Assembly: GCA_001970955.1 (NCBI GenBank)
Contig: MPUH01000400.1
Coordinates: 1-57,034, forward strand
Reading direction: 5' to 3'
Source of the DNA: Stentor coeruleus
Taxonomy: Eukaryota > Ciliophora > Heterotrichea > Heterotrichida > Stentoridae
DNA: 57,034 nt
Part shown: in pieces, positions 39,787 to 50,212 of the stretch
How positions within the stretch are numbered: position 1 is the first letter of the stretch
Layout: every line of letters starts with the position of its first letter
The notes under the pieces: model-generated
The model's database searches: none
What the model was told of the DNA's origin: nothing
The model's input: the letters and a program-made list of their open reading frames with translations, nothing else
Position numbers and translations under genes: made by a program

Positions 39787-40302
39787 ATGTTTTATTATTT
39801 TAAGTTATGGTGAAAAGGTGGGGATTTTATTGGAGTGATTTGGGTGGAAGGTAATTGGGAGTTTTGGTTATTTTTTTTTGAAGGGGTTGAGTTAGAATGA
39901 ATATTGTATTTTTGTATGTAGCGAATATATGTAAATTTAATTTCATGTGAATATTTTGCTTAAGCTTAATAATTGTTAAAAATAATCTACCAAATATCGA
40001 TTCACACTTAAATCTTTACAAAACTCAACAAAAATCCTCTTCTTCATTCTCTGCAATAACCCCACACAACATTTCTGAGAATAAAATCAATGACCTTTTT
40101 ATATATTTTATATTAAAACAAGAATTTTCAGTAAACAAAACACAAATAACCTTTCTTATATCTATCTCTATATTCCTAATAATCCATAAAAAAAGCATTC
40201 AACAAAAATATTACATCTTAAATTTCATTTTTTCCTCAAATAACCTAAAACACCATCCTAATAATTTTCCTTATTTCTAACTTATAAAACAATAAAACTA
40301 TA
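39787..40302. other. Convergent spacer without a gene
   Basis: G-rich after the PAS gene, switching near 39980 to C-rich, which is the 3' side of the MORN gene on the other strand. Nothing else is supported. Confidence 0.5.
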
Positions 40303-41316
40303 CTATAACTCATCAAGCCATCGAATTCTTTTCCCATCACTCCATTGTCCTTTTTTTTTAACTCCATTAGGATAAATCATAATCCCAACTCCATATTGTT
40401 TCCCATTTCTCCATCCACCATCATAGCATTTTCCATCAGCCCAAACATAAACCCCTTTCCCATGTTTATGATCATTTTGATACTCCCCTTCATATTTCCT
40501 CCCATCTTTCCAAGTATAAACCCCATAACCATGCATAGTCCCATTTTTCCATTCACCATTATACTCACGACCATCAGGCCATCTATAAATTCCTTTTCCA
40601 TTAATCCTATTATCAACCCACATTCCAGAATAACTTGACAAATCTTTCCATAAATATGTTCCAAAGCCATGTTTTTTACCATCTACATAATATCCTTCAT
40701 ATGTACTATTGTCTATCCATATTTCTTTTCCATAACCTTGTTGAACATCATCTTTCCATTCACCTTCATATACTGCACCATTTGATTGGACATATTTTCC
40801 TTTACCATTTGCTTTATCATCTTTCCATTCACCTTCATAAACATCGCCATCTACATGCCAGAATTTCCCTATACCATGAGCTTTGTTATCTTTCCATTGA
40901 CCTTCATAACGAGCACCATCAGGCCAAGTTTGAATGCCGTGACCATCTCTATTTGTTCCACGCCAATGGCCAACATAGACTGCACCACTTTTGTATGTAT
41001 ATGCAGGTCTTTCTTCACGTTCGAAAGCAAAACTACTAGTTTTGGTGTCTCTTGAGTCTTCGAATGTGAAATAATTTACTTTTGGTTTTTTCCTTTTTTT
41101 TAAGAAACTTACACGCTTTCGAGCTTTGTGACCTCTCCATACAGCTTGTATTTTAATAATTTTTTCTAAATGATCCTGAACTTGATCGTTGATTGGTAAA
41201 ATGAAGTCAGAAGTTTGTTGTTGCTTTTTACTGGAGTTAGGTAAGTTGAATTCTACTTCAAAGTGAAGTTCTGTATCTTTTCCTGTACATGTGCATCCTG
41301 AGCAGTTAACTCCCAT
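40303..41316 (-). CDS. IQ-MORN repeat protein, N-myristoylated type
   Basis: 337 residues, single exon. MGVNCSGC at the start fits N-myristoylation and palmitoylation. An IQ motif (IIKIQAVWRGHKARKR, about residues 52-68) should bind calmodulin or centrin. Nine full MORN repeats of about 23 residues and a partial tenth fill the rest (for example YEGEWKDDKANGKGKY, YNGEWKNGTMHGYGVY). MORN proteins organise cortical or basal-body membranes and cytoskeleton in protists, and the IQ motif suggests Ca2+ control. The repeated codons create several long antisense frames, which are not genes. Confidence 0.9.
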   Translation of the reverse strand: MGVNCSGCTCTGKDTELHFEVEFNLPNSSKKQQQTSDFILPINDQVQDHLEKIIKIQAVWRGHKARKRVSFLKKRKKPKVNYFTFEDSRDTKTSSFAFEREERPAYTYKSGAVYVGHWRGTNRDGHGIQTWPDGARYEGQWKDNKAHGIGKFWHVDGDVYEGEWKDDKANGKGKYVQSNGAVYEGEWKDDVQQGYGKEIWIDNSTYEGYYVDGKKHGFGTYLWKDLSSYSGMWVDNRINGKGIYRWPDGREYNGEWKNGTMHGYGVYTWKDGRKYEGEYQNDHKHGKGVYVWADGKCYDGGWRNGKQYGVGIMIYPNGVKKKGQWSDGKRIRWLDEL

Positions 41317-41818
41317 ATATTATATAATAGGATTTTATATAATATTTCTTGAAATTCAATGAGTAATTTTGGTGATTGGGCACATGGAGATATTGATGTA
41401 GAAAAAAATATTGAAGGTCTTAAATGCATGTGAAGGATGAAAAATAACCAGATGGGAAAATGAAAGAATTAGATAGAGAATGTATTGTGAACTTCTTAAA
41501 TTCAACTTCAGATATCGTGGAAATTTTAAACTTTAAATACACCAGTACTAATAGTCCAAGTTAACCAAAACTCAAAGATATTAATCAACCCTTAAGTAAT
41601 CAAGTGCTAAAAATAATTACATGACAAAAGTAAAATTTCCTCAAGAATTCACTTGAAGCAAGATCAGCTAGCTCGTATTACAAATTTCATAAAGAGCAAG
41701 AAATAATATCTTTTAGTAGATTATCTAGCAAGTTTAAGATACCTTAAATATACATTTAAGCCATTCTTAGCCATGAACTTCTACTCTTTCCACAATTTTC
41801 TTATGATGTCATTAAATA
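41317..41818. other. Divergent promoter region, MORN / citrate synthase
   Basis: 502 bases between two divergent starts. AT-rich; no open frame, repeat or RNA gene recognised. Confidence 0.5.
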
Positions 41819-43111
41819 ATGCAAAGGACTTTATTGCGGCCAATCTCTTCTCTTCGAACCGTCCTGTCAGCAAAAGTGGAATCAAAAAGAGAACAGTTAG
41901 CTTTTCTTAGAGAATGCGGCAAAACTCCAATAGACGATATGCGTGTATCTGAAATTCTAGAAGGCATGAACACAATGAAAACTGTGCTTTGTGAAACTTC
42001 AAGAGTAGACGGTAAAGGACTCAAACTTAGAGGTTATTCACTAAGCGAATTGATTTATCTTCTTCCCGGGAAAAGAAAACAACCTAGTCTGGAGTCGGTA
42101 CTTTGGCTTCTATTGACTGGAGAAATTCCATCCTGGAGCGAATACGAAGCTTTTGTTGAAGAAATATCAAAAGATAGTGATTTACCTAAAGCTACAGAAG
42201 ACCTGCTTTTCAGTCTTCCAAAAGAAATGCACCCAATGACTCAGTTTTCAATAGCTCTTCAATCTTTAAATGAGCATAGCCAATACTCAAAGTCTTTATT
42301 AATTCTTCCTGAAGAAGATCATTGGAAGCCAATGCTAGAAGATATACTTTTTTTAGTCTCCAAACTTCCAAGAATAGCAGGGATTATATACAGAAACACA
42401 TTTAAAGATGGGAAAGTCTGTAGTCCTGGCCATTATGACCTAGCCGAGAATTATGGTCGTATGCTTGGTTGGAAAGATGAGAGTTTTTTCGAAGCTCTTA
42501 GACTTTTCTTATTAATTCATAGTGATCATGAAGGTGGTAATGTAAGTACGCATACAACTAAAGTTATTGGATCATATAAAAACAATGCTTTTCAAGCTTA
42601 TTCTGCTGGTCTAAATGGTTTAGCTGGTCCTATCCATGGTTTAGGTATTCAATTCTGTATGATGTGGCTTGTAGATATGTGGAAAACTCTTGGAGACAAT
42701 TATGATGAAAAAGTAGTCGAAATATATGTAAAAGGTTATCTTAAAGATCATGGAAAAGTCCCTGGTTTTGGACATCCTGTGCTTAAAAGCACAGATACAA
42801 GATTTTTAGTTCAAATGGAATTCGCTGATAGATATTTTAAAGATGACCCATTATGTAAACTAATAAAAGTCTGTAACAAAGTAGTCCCACAGTTACTTAA
42901 TGAGCATGGGAAGAAAAACTCTTATTCTAACATGTATTTGCATAGTGGGAGTATTTTTTATCATTATGGTCTAAGAGCTTATGAGTATTATTGTGTGCTT
43001 TTTGGAGTTGCTAGAGCAGTTGGTGCATTGTCTAACCTTTTCTGGGACAGAGCTTTGATGCTTGAACCTGAACAGCTCGAACATATATCCTTAGAAGATC
43101 TTGAAGCTTAA
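41819..43111 (+). CDS. Mitochondrial citrate synthase, catalytic Asp replaced
   Basis: 430 residues, single exon. A basic presequence (MQRTLLRPISSLRTVLSAK) fits import into mitochondria. Family blocks are SDHEGGNVSTHT, LNGLAGPIHGLG (substrate His), VPGFGHPVLKSTDTRF (second catalytic His and an Arg), FGVARAVG and LFWDRAL. The reaction would be oxaloacetate plus acetyl-CoA to citrate. The catalytic Asp of the PNVDAHSG motif (Asp375 in pig numbering) is Tyr here: SNMYLHSG. In known citrate synthases that Asp is the base that enolises acetyl-CoA, so activity is doubtful. In Tetrahymena, citrate synthase also forms 14-nm filaments, so a non-catalytic paralogue could be structural. Whether another copy with Asp exists cannot be seen here. 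Confidence 0.85.
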   Translation: MQRTLLRPISSLRTVLSAKVESKREQLAFLRECGKTPIDDMRVSEILEGMNTMKTVLCETSRVDGKGLKLRGYSLSELIYLLPGKRKQPSLESVLWLLLTGEIPSWSEYEAFVEEISKDSDLPKATEDLLFSLPKEMHPMTQFSIALQSLNEHSQYSKSLLILPEEDHWKPMLEDILFLVSKLPRIAGIIYRNTFKDGKVCSPGHYDLAENYGRMLGWKDESFFEALRLFLLIHSDHEGGNVSTHTTKVIGSYKNNAFQAYSAGLNGLAGPIHGLGIQFCMMWLVDMWKTLGDNYDEKVVEIYVKGYLKDHGKVPGFGHPVLKSTDTRFLVQMEFADRYFKDDPLCKLIKVCNKVVPQLLNEHGKKNSYSNMYLHSGSIFYHYGLRAYEYYCVLFGVARAVGALSNLFWDRALMLEPEQLEHISLEDLEA

Positions 43112-43190
43112 GTACTTAATACACATTTCTAAAAACTAGCTTATATACTAAAAAGTACTAAAATCTGCATTTTTATGCATATATAATTAT

Positions 43191-45680
43191 CTATTTTTTA
43201 GTTCTTTTGTTTGAAGGCTTGACTTCTTTAATGACTTTCGGGTTTTTCTTCGCGTCCATTTTCTTAGCTTGAGCTTCAAGTTCATCCCATTCAAGCCCAG
43301 ACTCATCTTCACTATCAAAATCAGCTTCAGACTCATCATCATTTTCTTCTTCACTTTCATCACTAAACTCACTCTCATCATCTTCAAATTCTGACCCAAC
43401 ATCTTCTTCATTAAACTCAGAATCAACTTCTAATTCATCATCACTTTGCCCAGACTCCCCTTCATTATCACTTTCTTGTAAGAAATCCCAACCTCCTTCT
43501 TCAATAAACCCTTGCAAATCCCTAGTGATTTCTTTCATAACATTTCCCCAATTCAAAGGGTTTAAACTTTCTGAATAAACAATATCAATATCATTAAGCC
43601 AGTCTTTAATTGATTCTAAAAACTCTGCTGGAATTGTGCAGATTCTGATTGGTGTAATAGAATAATCTTTAAAAATAAGGACTAAATCAAAGTTTTTTAA
43701 TGTAAACTGGACTCGTTCAAAATGTGCTACTTCTATATCGCTTAGACTAATAACAAAAAATGGTTGATCTATAAGACTAACAAGACAATTAACTGATGGC
43801 ATAATGAAAACATTAGACCTATAAGGTACACCATGGAATCCTAATTCACGATATGGGATATCAAAATCAATAGTTTCTCCTGATATAGCTTGAACTGACT
43901 CTACAAAGTTTTTAAATTCTTTGTTAAGTTTTTCTTTAAATTTCCTTTCTCGTTGTTCTGCTTGAATTTCATCTAAATCCATACCTGCTCTTCTTCTCAT
44001 GTCTAAATCATCACTTTGAATCCCAGCTTCAGTATAAAATTGAACGTCAGTCGTTTTTTTTGATCCAACCATTATTGAGTTTTTTAGTCTGAAATGAATT
44101 AGAACAATAAGCTCGTTTTCGACTGGTTGGAAGACTGCGTGTTTTATGTTTGAATATATGATATCGACTTTATCTCCTTTGTTTGAGGTAAATCTTATAC
44201 CGTTTTGATGACCTTCAAGAGATCCTTGAGTTTTTTTACCTGAGATGTTTGGCCTTATTGTCACATCTTGGAGACTTGGCCTTTTGCCTTTGATCATTAT
44301 TAGCTTTTCTTGATCAATTAGTGTGCCTTTTTCCTTTTCTTCAACTTCCATAGCTTTGACTTTTTTTATCAGTTCTTTCAAGGTTTTAAAGGAATTATTT
44401 AGATTCCTTGGGTTGCTGCTTCGGAAAGTAAGTTCTTTAATGTAAAAGTTGTTTGGTTCTTTAAGTTCAGGGAGAATGTATTTGGAATCTTTGATTATCC
44501 CAACACCTGGATGCAAAAAGTTAATTCTCAAATAAAAATGTTTGCCTTCTTCGTTTTTACTAACATTTTTTATAGTTGAAACATGAAACGGGACAATCTG
44601 TCCTTGTATTGGAAGAAGTACACTTTCATGTCTAGTATCAACATAAATCTGATTTTTCCTAGCAGCTTCAGGAAAATTCTCTCTTGAAGAATAAGCAACA
44701 ACCTCACAAAGAGATTTTTGTTGTGTTGTTCCCCTTCTATTATCTGCATCATATCCTGAAAAGCGTCTTTTAAGTTCTTCTTGTTTTTCTTGTCTTAACT
44801 GAACCTGTCTTTCCTTTCTTTTCCTATCTTTTTCCAATTGTTCTGAATTAACTTGATGCCTAAGCCTAGAACTTCTCACAACTCCACTATTTTTAAGCTC
44901 CGCAATGTCAATTTTTTGAGATGGTTTTTCTTCATCTTCTAAACTATAGCTAATATCTTGGAATTCTTTAACTGTTTCAGTTAAAAGCTTACAGTTTCCG
45001 ATTTCCTGAATAAAATAACTATCATAAATTGCAATACTTATAGGTGAACGCTGTGACTTAAACCCATCTAAAACTGGAAACCCTGATAAAGTTAAAGCAA
45101 TAGTATAAACCTCACCTGGAATTGTCATATCTTTTGACGAATCTTCAATAGATTTTCCTTTAGACCCATATCCTAGATTAGCAGGAAGATACTTAGTTAA
45201 ATCAGGGTCTTTATTTTCAGCCACAGACCTAAGTTTAGAACAAAAGGTCGATAGCGGAGTAGCTTTTTGTAAAGCTGATGCAGACTGACTTAGATCGTAT
45301 AGAAAATTATATGCTTTTTTTACATCATCTGTTGGGTTGATAATAATGGTGCGGACACAGTGGACTTCACAAGAGTCAACTGAAACCCGAATAGATATAA
45401 ACACAAGATCACCACTTAGAATCAAACTATCGTTTGGTTTTCTGAATAACACTTACTTTGCATCGAAATTCCCGCCACTTTGCACTTGCGCTGAGAGAAA
45501 AGCACAACTTGAAGGAGAATAGCCAAGCTTACGAACTGCAGATCCAAAAGCAGATTCGATTTCTTTAGCCACAGCTTCATGAGATTCTTTTAACTCTTCA
45601 TCTATGATGGTTTCTACTTTTTCTATAGCTACAACAAAGAGTTTCTCCATGAGTTTGCCTGCTTTTTCCGCGCTCTCCAT
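43191..45680 (-). CDS. SPT16: SPT16, FACT histone chaperone subunit, short N-terminus
   Basis: 824 residues from two exons; a 15-nt intron lies at 45442-45456 (GTAAGTGTTATTCAG on the coding strand). Splicing joins VQSGGNFDAK to KPNDSLILSG, the peptidase-like domain block (family: IQSGGNYNLK). Landmarks: NLGYGSKG, FHVSTIKNVSKNEEGKHFYL, RPNISGKKTQGSLEGHQNG, GDKVDIIYSNIKHAVFQPVE, IDFDIPYRELGFHGVPYRS, IEEGGWDFLQESD, and an acidic Asp/Glu/Ser tail ending KRTKK. FACT loosens nucleosomes during transcription and replication. Human SPT16 is 1047 aa. The first lobe of the aminopeptidase-like domain (about 170 residues) is absent: an in-frame TAA sits eight codons upstream of the ATG. Either the lobe is lost or a further short upstream exon was missed. 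Confidence 0.9.
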
Positions 45681-46770
45681 TTTTTTATAAGATAAGCTTT
45701 AAGGATGATATTTAGAAGTAGGGTTTTATAGTGGAGAGGGAAAAGTGTGATGAAAAAGTCAAGATAGGAGTTTATATAGAAAGAATGATCTATGGGAAGA
45801 GAAAGAAAAGGGGAAAAATAGGAGATAAAAATTTTGGGTTAAGAATAGGGTTGGCTAAGTGGATTATTGATTTTTTAATCCATGTTGGTATGATGAAATA
45901 TCATGTTATGCTTTTGATTTTTTATTATTATTTAAGTTTTAGAGGAAGATAAAATTTTGATGAGGCTATTTTGCCATGCTAGAGAGACTAGGTGGGGTTT
46001 GTTTTTGAGAATATGCATTTCTGGTGGTGTAGAACAATTGTCTTTATCTTTTATGCATATTGATAGAAATTTCATGGCATAGATAAAAGGGGTGCATAAT
46101 AAAAGCTTAGGGTCTCTTTTATAGTTTTGTAATATTATGTTGCTTTANTGTAGAACAATTGTCTTTATCTTTTATGCATATTGATAGAAATTTCATGGCA
46201 TAGATAAAAGGGATGTATAATAAAAGCTTAGGGTCTCTTTTATAGTTTTGTAATATTATGTTGCTTTAAAGTTTTTTTTGAGTATTTTATTTATTTTATA
46301 GTATATGTTGTGGGTATTTTATTGTTTGATTTTTTATGTTATTGTGTTTATTTGATTTTTGAAGATTTTTGGTAAATTTGATTGTGTTTTATTATGAATA
46401 TCAATTTTCTTTTTCTTGATTTTTATCTCATTCTTACCTGATTTCAGATAGTTGCAAATGTTTTTAATAGCCTTAGAACTGCATATATCAAATATCTTCT
46501 CAGCGTTAATCACTCATTTCTTTTCGATTATAAAAACTCATTATTCCTCACAAGCCCCTACTCTAATATCCTTAATACTATTCACCTCATCATTACAACA
46601 CAAAATGCAGTCTAAATTTAAGATTTCAATTTTTTTCATCATATATTTATATCAATAATATAGCATCTTTAAAGAGTTCTTCGATCTTCAATCTAAAATC
46701 CTTTAATATTATTACAATAATAGCATGCTATAATATACAAATAAAACATACTAATTTTTATTATACACTA
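45681..46770. other. Spacer with a 120-bp repeat around an N
   Basis: No gene is supported. A block of about 120 bases (TGTAGAACAATTGTC to TTATGTTGCTTTA) lies at 46028-46148 and again from 46150 to about 46268, with N at 46149 between them and two or three base differences. Two short open frames here (45731-45952, 46452-46658) look accidental. Confidence 0.65.
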
Positions 46771-47628
46771 TTAAGAACTTAATAATTTATCGACAACTTG
46801 TAAGTTTTCTTTAACTTGCTGATCAGAATAGTGTAATTTAATCCACTTAGCTGCAATTTCTTGAGCATAGTCAAAGTTCCGCTCTTTATTAAGTCTAGTT
46901 TGCTCTTTGCGTAATGATTCTTTAAGTACCCCAACATAATCTTTATAGCTTTCCCGATCCTGTTCTTTTTCATTTTTTCGTTGTTGGCGTTTGTTTTCAA
47001 TCATATACTGTATATTTCTATGCCTATTTTTTTCCCTAAGCAAATCATCAGATTCTTGTTTCCTAGCTTCAGCTTCTAATTTAAGTTTAGCTTCTTTAGC
47101 CGCTTGAAACTCTTCTTCTTTACGTTTACGTTCTTGGATTTTCGCATATTTTTCCTGATTTTTCCTAAATGCTTTAAACCCAAGTTCTTGTTTTATACTA
47201 AAAGACATATGTTCTTTTATTTCATTCTCATTTTGAAAATCTATTGACTGTTTAGCTTTTTTCCAATCATCACGCATAAGTTTGTTTTCTATAAAATATG
47301 AAGAATTCAATTGGCTTTCAAGTCTAGAAATTTCTTCACGGCAAGCACGGACATCAAATTTCGCTGTTGGTATTGAAGAAGGTGAGAACTTTTCTTTATT
47401 AAGGACTGGCTTTGAGAACATGTTTGATGAGTTTAAAGAAAAATCAATTATTTGGCTTACTGAACAAGGACGTGTTACTCGATATGGTGTTGGAGTTATG
47501 TTATGTCGAGGTTTTGATAAAGTTTTAGGTTGAAGTTCATCTTTACCTTTTATAGGTGTTGTTGAGCTTTTTAATGAACTTATATTGAGCTTGCTGGGTG
47601 TGTGGCATGATCTGGTTTTATGATGCAT
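46771..47628 (-). CDS. Basic coiled-coil protein
   Basis: 285 residues, single exon. Residues 1-95 are basic, Ser/Thr/Pro-rich and probably disordered (STTPIKGKDELQ, TPTPYRVTRP). From about 95 on it is a charged helix rich in KEE/REK repeats (RKRKEEEFQAAKEAKLKLEA). It resembles the small coiled-coil proteins of basal bodies and axonemes, but no specific family is recognised. It lies 116 bases downstream of the PDI-like gene on the same strand. Confidence 0.6.
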   Translation of the reverse strand: MHHKTRSCHTPSKLNISSLKSSTTPIKGKDELQPKTLSKPRHNITPTPYRVTRPCSVSQIIDFSLNSSNMFSKPVLNKEKFSPSSIPTAKFDVRACREEISRLESQLNSSYFIENKLMRDDWKKAKQSIDFQNENEIKEHMSFSIKQELGFKAFRKNQEKYAKIQERKRKEEEFQAAKEAKLKLEAEARKQESDDLLREKNRHRNIQYMIENKRQQRKNEKEQDRESYKDYVGVLKESLRKEQTRLNKERNFDYAQEIAAKWIKLHYSDQQVKENLQVVDKLLSS

Positions 47629-47744
47629 TTTTTAACGGTTTATATATTTGATTTATCATTAAAAAAGGAAAATGAAGAAAATGAGGATTAAAAGGAATAG
47701 AATCAGTCCTAAGGTCCAGTAATATAATTCTACTAAATAAACTA

Positions 47745-49325
47745 TTAGAAATATTCTCTTCTTTCATTATCTCTGGCAACTTGTTCTTGCTGTTCTTTCG
47801 AAAGTTTCTCTTTAGCTTCCCAATATTCCTCAGCTTCATTCGGGCTTAAATGAGGGAGTTCTGGTAAGTTGAACTTGACACCAGCGTATTTTTCTATAAA
47901 AAACATAATAGGTAATATTTCCCCTTTTCCTGAATAATGGACAAAAGGTGGAGATTTACTATAAGCTGGGACCATATACACAATAGGAACTCTATCAATT
48001 CTCACAGTTTTATGTACTGGTTGTGTAGAAATATCAATGACATAAATCCTTAAATATGGATATTCAAGTTCTTTAAATCTTTTACAGATTTTATTAAATA
48101 CTGGAGCTATTGCAGCAGATTCTTTATTGTTGTAAGTAGAATATACTAAAAATACTGCATCATAGCCTTCAGTTAAAACTTTTTCATCAAATTCTTCTCT
48201 TGAAATTGAAGCACAGTTTTCCATTAACGACTTTTTTGCAGGGATTTTAGCTTGAGGAGGGTATTTTTTCCCATCTAAAAACCCTTGGACGAACTTTTCT
48301 AGTTTTTCTTCTGTGATTTCTTCAGATTCCGGGTATGGGTATATATCTTTAGTACCCAGATTAAATGCGATACTTGGAAGAATTTCTGTTACTAAACCAA
48401 GTTTGCGACGTTTTAAAAGATACTCATCTGAAGTTCCATCGGCCCATGTGAATTTCACTTTATCATCAAAGTTCCTTGCTGATTTTGTATAAAGTTCAAG
48501 ATATGATGAAGTGTGGATGTTAGAAGGATCTAAAAACATTATAATGATTGGCATACGGTTTGCTTCATACATTTGGAAATTGTAAGGAGTGATTTCATCA
48601 ACCAATCCTATACTATTTCTCAATACCCACATAAATATATCTTGTGGTACTTCAAGATCCAAAACCTTCATTTCATCACTTCTAAGTAAAACCACACCAT
48701 TTAAATATTGTATATCTGGCCTCACAGTTTTAAGTTCTTTAACCAAAGATTTTTGTATAATCATTGTAAACTCAGCAGAAAACCAATTGCAAAATGGTTC
48801 AACAGCTTTTTGAAACTCTTCAACAAGATCTGAGTCATAAAATACCCCCAATACACGAAGTGTGTCAAATTTCCCGGTTGGTTGTGTGAGAAATTTTTGA
48901 GCATCAGAGAGGTTTTCAATAATCTTAACTGGAGCATAAAGTTTATCTGCAAATCTGAAAATCTTATCAATGTTCATTAGGTCTAAATAACGATAAATTA
49001 CCCCGTTTCTAACTCCGACTATTTGTGGAACTGTATCATGATCACCTAAATATTTTTTTATAAAAGGACTTTTAGCTGCATCAATTCTTATAAGAGGAAT
49101 TCTTGGTCTGTAATGGTCAAGTTTTTCTACAAGTTTTTGATAAAGAGGTTCTCTTTTACAGCATTCTTCACACCAAGATGCGGAAAGGCCAATTAGAAAA
49201 GATTTTTCTTTTTTCATAACATCTTTTAGTTGCTTTTCTGAGGTTATGTTGAAATCACCGACTGACATGTTTGGAAGTTCGCATTGGGCTTGAATTGTTG
49301 CAAGGATGCAAAGAAGAAAAAACAT
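47745..49325 (-). CDS. PDI-like secretory thioredoxin-domain protein
   Basis: 526 residues starting at the first true ATG (MFFLLCILATIQAQCELPN, a clear signal peptide); a longer frame upstream would start at TTG. The first thioredoxin domain keeps a redox pair in SASWCEECCKREPLYQKL (C-E-E-C), plus the cis-Pro region TVPQIVG. Two middle domains are redox-dead thioredoxin folds. A fourth, near residue 395, has YSTYNNKESAAIAPVF where WCGHC would be, so its pair is lost. The cis-Pro of the last domain is visible (VDRVPIVYMVPA-like). The C-terminus is charged and lacks a KDEL-type retention signal (ends RREYF). It is probably a folding or disulfide factor of the secretory route. Confidence 0.8.
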   Translation of the reverse strand: MFFLLCILATIQAQCELPNMSVGDFNITSEKQLKDVMKKEKSFLIGLSASWCEECCKREPLYQKLVEKLDHYRPRIPLIRIDAAKSPFIKKYLGDHDTVPQIVGVRNGVIYRYLDLMNIDKIFRFADKLYAPVKIIENLSDAQKFLTQPTGKFDTLRVLGVFYDSDLVEEFQKAVEPFCNWFSAEFTMIIQKSLVKELKTVRPDIQYLNGVVLLRSDEMKVLDLEVPQDIFMWVLRNSIGLVDEITPYNFQMYEANRMPIIIMFLDPSNIHTSSYLELYTKSARNFDDKVKFTWADGTSDEYLLKRRKLGLVTEILPSIAFNLGTKDIYPYPESEEITEEKLEKFVQGFLDGKKYPPQAKIPAKKSLMENCASISREEFDEKVLTEGYDAVFLVYSTYNNKESAAIAPVFNKICKRFKELEYPYLRIYVIDISTQPVHKTVRIDRVPIVYMVPAYSKSPPFVHYSGKGEILPIMFFIEKYAGVKFNLPELPHLSPNEAEEYWEAKEKLSKEQQEQVARDNERREYF

Positions 49326-50212
49326 ACGTGTAAGTTTATTAATAAATATGAAAATATTCAAGATGTTATGGGCTAAAAAGAATGTGAGTATTTTATTTTA
49401 TGATAAAAATCATAAATGATTTTAAATTGCTAGCATTTTAGAATAAACAAGCTGTCTAGGTTTATAAAAAAAAATTATGTAATTTGGGATAAAATATGTA
49501 TTTTGGTATTTATACTTGCTTAGAGTATATATAAAATATTGCAAAAGAGAACATAATAAAATCATAATCATATCAATTCCTTCGCTTTTAGGAATTTTCT
49601 TACAATTACCAAAACATTTTGTCCTAAGAATTCGTCTTTCACCCGATATCTATCCTCATATTTTCTTAACACTTTTCACATTAAGTTCATATAGTTTTAC
49701 CCTGAAAATCTTCTCTATTACATATTTTCCTTTCCTTTTCTAATCTCTAATATTCATACATAGCATACTTCTTTCTTTTATTTCTTACACTAAAAAGTTC
49801 TATTAGCTAAAAATGGAACAAAAAAGTGCAATCCAACATCAAAACACCTAAACTCAAGAATAAAACAATCTTATTCCTACACCCAAAACCTTCTAAAAAC
49901 GAGGAAAAAATTACCGAATCATCACACGTCATAAATAATAATCAAACATATAAAACTCAATAAATTCAATAAAAAATCTTCTAAAATCTTCAAACAATAA
50001 AAAGCAATCACAATATTTGTCTTAATAAAATAAGAAAATTAAGATTTTCAAATATTCATCCTCCTTAAAACTCTCACTTAATCTCAAATATCATATATCC
50101 ATCATAAACCTTAAATTAAAATCCCCAATACACATCCCAAACTTTAATTTCATCTCATCTCATCAAATCTTCTTATCATATAAAAATAAATACCATAAAC
50201 CCTAATATATAA
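49326..50212. other. Divergent spacer, PDI-like / ARPC4
   Basis: 887 bases. The last 450 are C-rich and G-poor on the plus strand, the usual leader pattern before ARPC4. A 75-codon frame at 49516-49743 is low-complexity and not supported. Confidence 0.5.

Noticed and set aside
40345-41055. Three overlapping frames opposite the MORN gene
   Set aside because: Antisense shadows of the repetitive MORN codons; His/Ile/Phe-rich with no domain.
45731-45952. 73-codon open frame
   Set aside because: Lies in the purine-rich leader of SPT16 on the opposite strand; composition explains the lack of stops.
49326-49361. Longer N-terminus for the PDI-like protein (from TTG)
   Set aside because: The internal ATG yields a better signal peptide directly at the N-terminus.
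49516-49743. 75-codon open frame
   Set aside because: Low-complexity Ile/Leu/Phe translation of an AT-rich spacer.
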